Source: DATEZO01 sp035255485 (GTDB lineage: Bacteria > Pseudomonadota > Gammaproteobacteria > Burkholderiales > Burkholderiaceae_D). From it: a stretch of DNA of 11,293 nucleotides. Shown piece after piece: positions 7,696 to 11,293 of this stretch (position 1 is its first letter; every line of letters starts with the position of its first letter). The position numbers and the translations under genes were made by a program. The DNA is taken from assembly GCA_035255485.1 (NCBI GenBank), contig DATEZO010000116.1, positions 1 to 11,293 of the forward strand, written 5' to 3'. The notes beneath the pieces are model-generated. The model was not told the DNA's origin, searched no databases, and saw only the letters and a program-made list of their open reading frames with translations.

Positions 7696-7890
7696 TCATG
7701 CGTTGAAGGTGTAGTAGACGATAATCAAAACCAAAAGAAATACCGTGAACCCAAGTAGGGTCATCAAATACGGATTCCCCTGGCCCTTGGAATCCCATTT
7801 AAGTTTTCCAAAAGAAAGCACTCTTAGACTCCAACATCCAATTTTGTAAAAGAGGACGTCAAACAAAAAAGTTAGTATTAACTCAAACAT
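7696..7890 (-). CDS. Small two-helix membrane protein upstream of the RTX gene
   Basis: The product has 64 residues and no family I recognise. It has a hydrophobic N-terminal segment (about residues 2-14, MFELILTFLFDVLFY), a short polar basic loop (about 28-40, with KLKWDSKGQGN) and a clear transmembrane helix (about 43-60, LMTLLGFTVFLLVLIIVYY), so it is probably an inner membrane protein. The ATG at 7890 is preferred because AGGAA lies 5 bases upstream; a TTG at 7920 would add 10 residues but has no such site. Its stop lies 10 bases before the RTX ATG, so the two are almost certainly co-transcribed. Its place resembles that of frpD before frpC, but it has no lipobox and is much smaller. A partner or protective role for the RTX protein is only a guess. 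Base composition is AT-rich compared with the flanks. Confidence 0.65.
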   Translation of the reverse strand: MFELILTFLFDVLFYKIGCWSLRVLSFGKLKWDSKGQGNPYLMTLLGFTVFLLVLIIVYYTFNA

Positions 7891-7920
7891 TGCTGTTCCT
7901 GACTTTTGAACAAATAACAA

Positions 7921-8403
7921 TCCGCTGAAGGCGATTACGAAAAATGTCGATATCCGGGTTGTAGCGCTAAGCCGGACCTCATTGAGAAACTGCGTTGGGC
8001 ATTGTGAGCCTTTGGGGATAGGCCGCCATTTTTGCGCAATAGGACCACGGTTTTTTCAACCCATATTAGTCCCTGGTTTCGCCCCTCTCACTGCCCCTTT
8101 CGCTGAAACACTCCCAATGGAGGCGATGAAATATTGAAATTTATACAACGATTTTTACTCGCCAACCTTAGGGATTTATTTGCACAATTTCAATACCCAA
8201 CTTATGGGAATCTTGAAATCTTTATTGATAGCAACATTAGGGATGACGAGCAAATGCACGTGATTCGTCAGCATGACGTACGCGTGCCCGGCGCAATCAA
8301 ATTGGCGCGATAACTCGGTCAAGGTCAACAGGGATGCCAGGAAGTTTGAGACGGGCGCGTCTGTAGCGTATTAGGGGACAAACCACCTTCTTTTTCAGCC
8401 TAC
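7921..8403. other. Non-coding AT-rich stretch with transposase remnant and short repeats
   Basis: About 480 bases carry no intact gene. The part nearest the membrane gene (7921-8160) should contain the promoter of the minus-strand RTX operon, but I could not fix -35 and -10 boxes with confidence, nor find a clear Fur box. Three degenerate copies of CAACnTTAGGGAT lie at 8163, 8198 and 8232. Next comes a decayed IS200/REP-associated transposase (8242-8359). The stretch looks like scarred mobile-element debris. Confidence 0.6.
8242..8359 (-). pseudogene. IS200/REP-associated tyrosine transposase remnant
   Basis: Two pieces in different frames match the ends of the Y1 transposase (RAYT) N-terminal region. 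The first (8359-8327) reads RARLKLPGIPV, like the conserved start of RAYT proteins. The second (8310-8242) reads RQFDCAGHAYVMLTNHVHLLVI and contains the HUH metal-binding motif (His-Val-His, codons at 8262-8254). The normal middle part, including the HVIQRGN-type segment, is deleted and the frame is broken, and nothing of the later catalytic region follows. It cannot encode an active transposase. It marks past mobile-element activity between the RTX operon and the next gene. Confidence 0.75.
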
Positions 8404-8826
8404 GTGCGCAAGCGTGTGGCAGGAACTTCAACATATAAAGAAGAAATAGAGATTTATCTGCCAATGGCCTTTCTCCTTACTTGCGCCGGCATCGGTACGG
8501 TCGGCTATTACCTCGGATTGAGCTACGTCACGCTCGGCGTAGTGCTTGGCATTGCGCTCGCAGCGTACTACCTCATTAAGAAAATCGAATTCGGATCAAT
8601 AATTACGGTTGGCTGCTTTGGCGGGACAACCGGCTTCGTTGCGTTGGTTGTAATTGATCTCATTGCAAGAACAGTGTACGGCGTATCACTCCTTAACCTT
8701 GATTCCGCACTTAACGTAATGCCTCTTCGAAAGCTGGCTCTTGGGGCTATTGCTGCGACAACGTTTGGAGTAGTCCTAGTGACTTATGGGATTTTCGGCG
8801 GACATGAGAATGATGGAGACAAATGA
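8404..8826 (+). CDS. Hypothetical four-helix membrane protein
   Basis: I do not recognise this 140-residue protein. It shows four hydrophobic segments, about residues 18-37, 39-58, 63-89 and 110-131, linked by short loops, with a charged start (KEEIEIY) and a hydrophilic tail (GHENDGDK), so it is probably an inner membrane protein. Glycine and small residues are common within the helices. The start is uncertain: GTG at 8404 lacks a Shine-Dalgarno sequence, and ATG at 8464 (120 residues) has only a weak purine-rich stretch upstream and would clip the first helix. The frame is open further upstream to 8350, into the transposase debris, so the original start may have been lost. GC content is clearly lower than in the flanking chromosome genes, suggesting transfer. 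It has no evident operon partner. Confidence 0.55.
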   Translation: MRKRVAGTSTYKEEIEIYLPMAFLLTCAGIGTVGYYLGLSYVTLGVVLGIALAAYYLIKKIEFGSIITVGCFGGTTGFVALVVIDLIARTVYGVSLLNLDSALNVMPLRKLALGAIAATTFGVVLVTYGIFGGHENDGDK

Positions 8827-9033
8827 TTCCCTCCAAATTTGCCGCGACTCACTGCAAAACCGCTTAGCAAGGAGGAGGGGCCAGATAGCGCGGTCGGGCG
8901 GTTTGGTCGAGATGACCTTGCTTTCGCATGGAAATGCTTCTTCTGCCGCGCAAATCTGTTTCATTCAGTAATAAGACTTCAAGGCACGAAGGCCTGTCGG
9001 TAAGCTACTGCAAACCTTTTCGGAATGGAAGCG

Positions 9034-9324
9034 ATGAAGAACGTTTGCAGATTGCTGTGGCCGACCGTTATGCTGTTCACCTTGCCGCTGGTTGCGCTGG
9101 CCGACTCATGGAAAGACGAAGGCGGGCATGGCCGCGAATACAAGGAAAAGTATTGGGACGGCCATTGCATGGTGGAGCGCAAGTTCAAGAAGAACGGCGA
9201 GGTCAAGGAAAAGCGCAAGTGCAAGGACGATGGCGGACCGGCGGTGATCTATGCGCCGGCACCGCCACCCGTTGTGCTTGACCCGGGTCTCACCATCCAG
9301 GGAACGGTGCGCATTCCACGATAA
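9034..9324 (+). CDS. Small exported hypothetical protein
   Basis: The 96-residue product starts with a typical Sec signal peptide: basic MKNVCR, a hydrophobic core (LLWPTVMLFTLPLV) and a likely signal peptidase I cut after ALA at residue 23. The mature part is small, very basic and charged, with KEKYWDGHCMVERK (residues 37-50) followed by FKKNGEVKEKRKCK; Cys45 and Cys63 could form a disulfide in the periplasm. I recall similar short YWDG-C-x-V-x-R proteins annotated as hypothetical in proteobacteria, but no function is known to me. The tail is Pro-rich (APAPPPVV, residues 74-81). ATG at 9034 is preferred over 9025 because GGAAG stands just upstream and the signal peptide then begins with the basic residues. 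It converges on the PNPOx-like gene with only 2 bases between stops. Confidence 0.75.
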   Translation: MKNVCRLLWPTVMLFTLPLVALADSWKDEGGHGREYKEKYWDGHCMVERKFKKNGEVKEKRKCKDDGGPAVIYAPAPPPVVLDPGLTIQGTVRIPR

Positions 9325-9326
9325 CA

Positions 9327-10274
9327 TCAAGCAAAGCTTGCCGTCGCGTCCAGGTGCGGCGACGACTCGCGCAAGACCCAGCGCATGGGCAGCGCGCCCT
9401 GCCTGAATACAAATCGCTCGGGAGCAAAACGCAGCATGCGCTTCGCACCCGCGAAGCCGTCGACCTGCGGCCCTTCCCACACGACGTCGGCGCGGCCGCT
9501 CAGATGCAGCAAATCTCCTTGCTCGAAATCGATGAACAACAAGCCCGCGCGTCCGTCGGCGAGCAGATTGCCGATGGTGTTGAAGAGGTTGTTGCCCTGA
9601 AAATCCGGCCACATCAATCCGCCTTGCGCATCGACCTGCACGAAGCCGGGCCGTCCGCCGCGATGGGATACATCGACCGCTTGCCCCGCCGCGCTCGCGA
9701 TGAAGAAGGTATCGCATTGCCGGATCAAGGCCCGTGCCGCATCGGGCAGGATGCCGACGCCTGCGGTACGCTGCGTCACCCGTTGCTCGAGTAAAGGCAG
9801 CCGCTCGCGCGTCTGGATGTATTTCGCGCAATTGCCAAAACTCTGCTGCACGCCGAGCGTGAAACCCTGTGCACCCATGTCGCTGACAAGGCCGTTGACG
9901 CGATTGCGTCGGCGCGTCTCGAACTGCAGGCCGAGACCGCCGAGTGCATAGCCCGGCCGCATCGCTGCGGCCAGCGGATCGTCTTGCTGCAGGGATGAGG
10001 CTATGCGCAAGCTGACCGGGTCCGGCGACTGCATAAAGCCCGGCTCGCCCCACAGCAGCGACGCCCACAGGCGGCCATCATCATCGCTGCCGCCGACGAA
10101 GAAGGTCGGCAGCAAGGGAAAGAAGTCGCGGTGCTGCTGCGGCATGTAATCGCGCAGCGCGACCCTGCCGACCTTTTCCATCTGGCTGCGCACGCCGACG
10201 CGTTCCTGCGCGGCGATCTCGCCCGCGTGAAACGGCTGTCCGGGTTCGGACGAAAGCAGAGGATCGGTTTCCAT
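9327..10274 (-). CDS. PNPOx-like flavin-binding split-barrel protein
   Basis: The 315-residue protein belongs to the pyridoxamine 5'-phosphate oxidase-like group of FMN-binding proteins. It has the recognisable order FHAGE (15-19), an RDYMPQQHR-FF segment (41-52), a first barrel with RLWASLLWGEPGF (68-80), the RRRNRVNG motif (121-128), QSFGNCAKYIQ (144-154), and a second barrel with FIASA, DVSHRGGRPGFV (201-212) and IDFEQGDLLHLSGRADVVW (248-266). These features point to cytoplasmic flavin or heme-related redox chemistry, but the substrate is unknown; it is not a true PdxH, which is about 210-230 residues. The start lies 8 bases after the GST stop, so the two form an operon. The ribosome binding site is weak, which suggests translational coupling. 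GC-rich codon use fits core chromosome. Confidence 0.85.
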   Translation of the reverse strand: METDPLLSSEPGQPFHAGEIAAQERVGVRSQMEKVGRVALRDYMPQQHRDFFPLLPTFFVGGSDDDGRLWASLLWGEPGFMQSPDPVSLRIASSLQQDDPLAAAMRPGYALGGLGLQFETRRRNRVNGLVSDMGAQGFTLGVQQSFGNCAKYIQTRERLPLLEQRVTQRTAGVGILPDAARALIRQCDTFFIASAAGQAVDVSHRGGRPGFVQVDAQGGLMWPDFQGNNLFNTIGNLLADGRAGLLFIDFEQGDLLHLSGRADVVWEGPQVDGFAGAKRMLRFAPERFVFRQGALPMRWVLRESSPHLDATASFA

Positions 10275-10282
10275 GCGAGCGC

Positions 10283-10918
10283 CTATGCCGCTTTTGCGCC
10301 GGCGGGCGGCAACTCGATCATCGGCACGAAGCGCGGCAAGGCCTCGATGTGCGCTAGCCAGGCGCGCACCGCGGGATAGGGCGCCAGCGAAATGTCGCCT
10401 TCCGGTGCGCGTGCGATATAGCTGTAGCAGGCGATGTCGGCGATGGTCGGCGTGTCGCCCAGCAGAAAGCTGCGCGCCTGCAGTTCCGTCTCCATGATGG
10501 CGAACAGGCGCTGCGCGCGTTGTTGCGCAGCGTCGATGTCCACCGGCCTGCCGAAACGCTTGCCGACCCGCGCCAGAGCAGGGCCGAAGGCAATCTCGCC
10601 TGCGGCCACCGACAGCCAGCGCTGCACCTGCGACGCGCCAAGCGGATCGCGCGGCATCCAGTGTTCGTCGCCATAACGCAATGCGAGGTAGACCAGGATG
10701 GCATTCGAGTCGGCCACCACGGTGCCGTTGTCGTCGATCACCGGCACCTGGCCGAAGGGATTGAGCTTGAGAAATTCCGCGCTCTTCTGCTGGCCGGCAC
10801 GCAGGTCGATATCGATGGCATCAAAGGGCAGGCCGAGCAGGGAGAGAAAAAGTTCGGCGCGATGTGCATGGCCGGAGACGATGCTGCGGTAGAGCTGGAT
10901 GGACGATGGTGGTTGCAT
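10283..10918 (-). CDS. Glutathione S-transferase family protein
   Basis: The 211-residue length is normal for a cytosolic GST. The N-terminal thioredoxin-like domain (about 1-83) has a Ser in the usual catalytic region (YRSIVSGHAHRAE, Ser12 or Ser15), the cis-proline motif GQVPV (Pro59) and the glutathione gamma-glutamyl contact ADSNAI (Asp70-Ser71, in place of the usual Glu-Ser). The helical C-terminal domain carries FLLGDTPTIADIACYSYI (151-168), with the conserved N-capping box and Asp161. It probably conjugates or reduces small electrophiles with glutathione; the subclass cannot be fixed. The start at 10918 follows a strong AGGAGA site. It is the first gene of a two-gene operon with the PNPOx-like flavoprotein and is divergent from a LysR regulator, which probably controls it. 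Confidence 0.93.
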   Translation of the reverse strand: MQPPSSIQLYRSIVSGHAHRAELFLSLLGLPFDAIDIDLRAGQQKSAEFLKLNPFGQVPVIDDNGTVVADSNAILVYLALRYGDEHWMPRDPLGASQVQRWLSVAAGEIAFGPALARVGKRFGRPVDIDAAQQRAQRLFAIMETELQARSFLLGDTPTIADIACYSYIARAPEGDISLAPYPAVRAWLAHIEALPRFVPMIELPPAGAKAA

Positions 10919-10924
10919 GTCGGT

Positions 10925-10930
10925 TCTCCT
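10925..10930 (-). promoter_or_regulatory. Ribosome binding site of the GST gene
   Basis: AGGAGA on the minus strand ends 6 bases before the ATG at 10918 and confirms that start. Confidence 0.8.
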
Positions 10931-10996
10931 GCTTGATTGGGGAAGCTCGATTCTGCGTCAGCGGCATTGCTGAATAAATAGCAATAAACAAAGCAA

Positions 10997-11019
10997 ATTA
11001 CTTCATAATCCGGAGTAAT
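10997..11019. promoter_or_regulatory. Candidate LysR-type operator (T-N11-A palindrome)
   Basis: ATTACT and AGTAAT form a perfect 6-bp inverted repeat separated by 11 bases, with the inner T (11002) and A (11014) giving the classic T-N11-A motif of LysR-type recognition sites. It lies in the 123-bp divergent region, 22 bases before the LysR start and about 80 bases upstream of the GST start. That is where a LysR protein would both repress itself and activate the divergent gene. The site is clear by sequence; its use is inferred. Confidence 0.75.
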
Positions 11020-11041
11020 CAAATCGCATGGAGTCTCGCGC

Positions 11042-11293
11042 ATGGACAAGCTGCGCAGCATACAAACCTTCGTCGAAATCGCCGAGCGCGGCAGCCTGAC
11101 TGCCGCCGCCGATGCACTCGACACGTCGCTGCCCACGGTGGTGCGCAAGCTCGCCGAGCTGGAAAGCAAGCTCGGCGTGCGCCTGTTCAACCGCACCACG
11201 CGGCGCATCCGCCTGACGGACGAAGGGCATCGCTACCTGACAATCTGCAAGACTGCGCTCGCGCAACTGGAGGAAGCGGAAGAAGCGCTGTTC
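11042..11293 (+). CDS. LysR-family transcriptional regulator, N-terminal part
   Basis: The first 84 residues are visible and the gene continues beyond the right edge. They form the family's winged helix-turn-helix domain: MDKLRSIQTFVEIAERGSLTAAADAL, then a recognition helix around LPTVVRKLAELESKLGVRLFNR and the TTRRIRLTDEGHRYL wing. The effector-binding half is outside the window. The ATG at 11042 has GGAG 8 bases upstream (11030-11033). It is divergent from the GST/PNPOx operon and most likely regulates it through the T-N11-A palindrome between them; the inducer is unknown. Confidence 0.92.
   Translation, partial: MDKLRSIQTFVEIAERGSLTAAADALDTSLPTVVRKLAELESKLGVRLFNRTTRRIRLTDEGHRYLTICKTALAQLEEAEEALF

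Noticed and set aside
7921..8230. Possible Fur box upstream of the RTX operon, since FrpC-type genes are iron-regulated
   Set aside because: Several AT-rich words (for example GAAATATTGAAATTTATAC) were inspected, but none resembles the GATAAT-based 19-bp palindrome well enough.
8850..8910. AAACCGC ... GCGGTTT inverted repeat after the membrane protein gene, as a terminator
   Set aside because: The loop of over 30 bases and lack of a following T tract make an intrinsic terminator unlikely.
9326..9340. CAAGC-AAA-GCTTG hairpin at the convergent stops as a terminator
   Set aside because: The stem is only 5 bp with no T tract; too weak to call.
9106..10068. A 320-codon minus-strand frame overlapping the PNPOx-like gene and the small exported gene
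   Set aside because: It is an Arg/Ala-rich out-of-frame translation of the PNPOx-like gene, whose own frame has clear family motifs.

Overview
This window looks like a piece of a beta-proteobacterial chromosome, probably Burkholderiales and perhaps the Oxalobacteraceae. That placement is inferred from the GC-rich housekeeping flanks and from protein similarity recalled from memory; no database search was run. Conserved genes sit at both ends: the tail of an L-lactate permease and a UspA stress protein on the left, and a PNPOx-like flavoprotein, a glutathione S-transferase and a divergent LysR regulator on the right. Between them lies an accessory segment that is visibly AT-richer from about 7250 to 9000.

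Layout. At 1-411 (+) is the C-terminal end of a lactate permease, followed 13 bases later by a UspA-family gene (425-877, +). A perfect 14-bp hairpin with A and T tracts (1041-1074) lies between this pair and the convergent giant gene, and can terminate transcription from both sides. At 7685-1129 (-) is one very large RTX gene of about 2185 codons, broken by a single-base frameshift in a run of five G at 5114-5118 (C on the + strand). Its N-terminal part carries a FrpC-type self-processing module with an Asp169-Pro170 cleavage site, EF-hand-like loops, a helical region and a polyglycine hinge. The rest is about 74 nonapeptide calcium-binding repeats interleaved with eight copies of a 95-residue HCBP-related domain, and an RTX-type C-terminal secretion region. 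Six of the eight modules form three tandem copies of exactly 1056 bp. A 64-residue two-helix membrane protein (7890-7696, -) sits 10 bases upstream of the RTX start and probably shares its operon.

Further upstream (7921-8403) is a non-coding, scarred stretch with a wrecked IS200/REP-associated transposase remnant and short degenerate repeats. It is followed on the + strand by an orphan four-helix membrane protein (8404-8826) and a small exported protein (9034-9324). The right flank holds a minus-strand pair, GST (10918-10283) and PNPOx-like protein (10274-9327), 8 bases apart. A LysR-type regulator starts divergently at 11042 and runs off the window. The shared 123-bp promoter region contains a perfect ATTACT-N11-AGTAAT palindrome, a strong candidate LysR operator.

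The most notable item is the RTX/self-processing protein: a predicted type I secreted protein that could release a 169-residue N-terminal fragment of unknown function. No type I exporter, acyltransferase or FrpD-like lipoprotein gene lies in the window, and the frameshift would remove the secretion signal unless it is bypassed or is a sequencing error.
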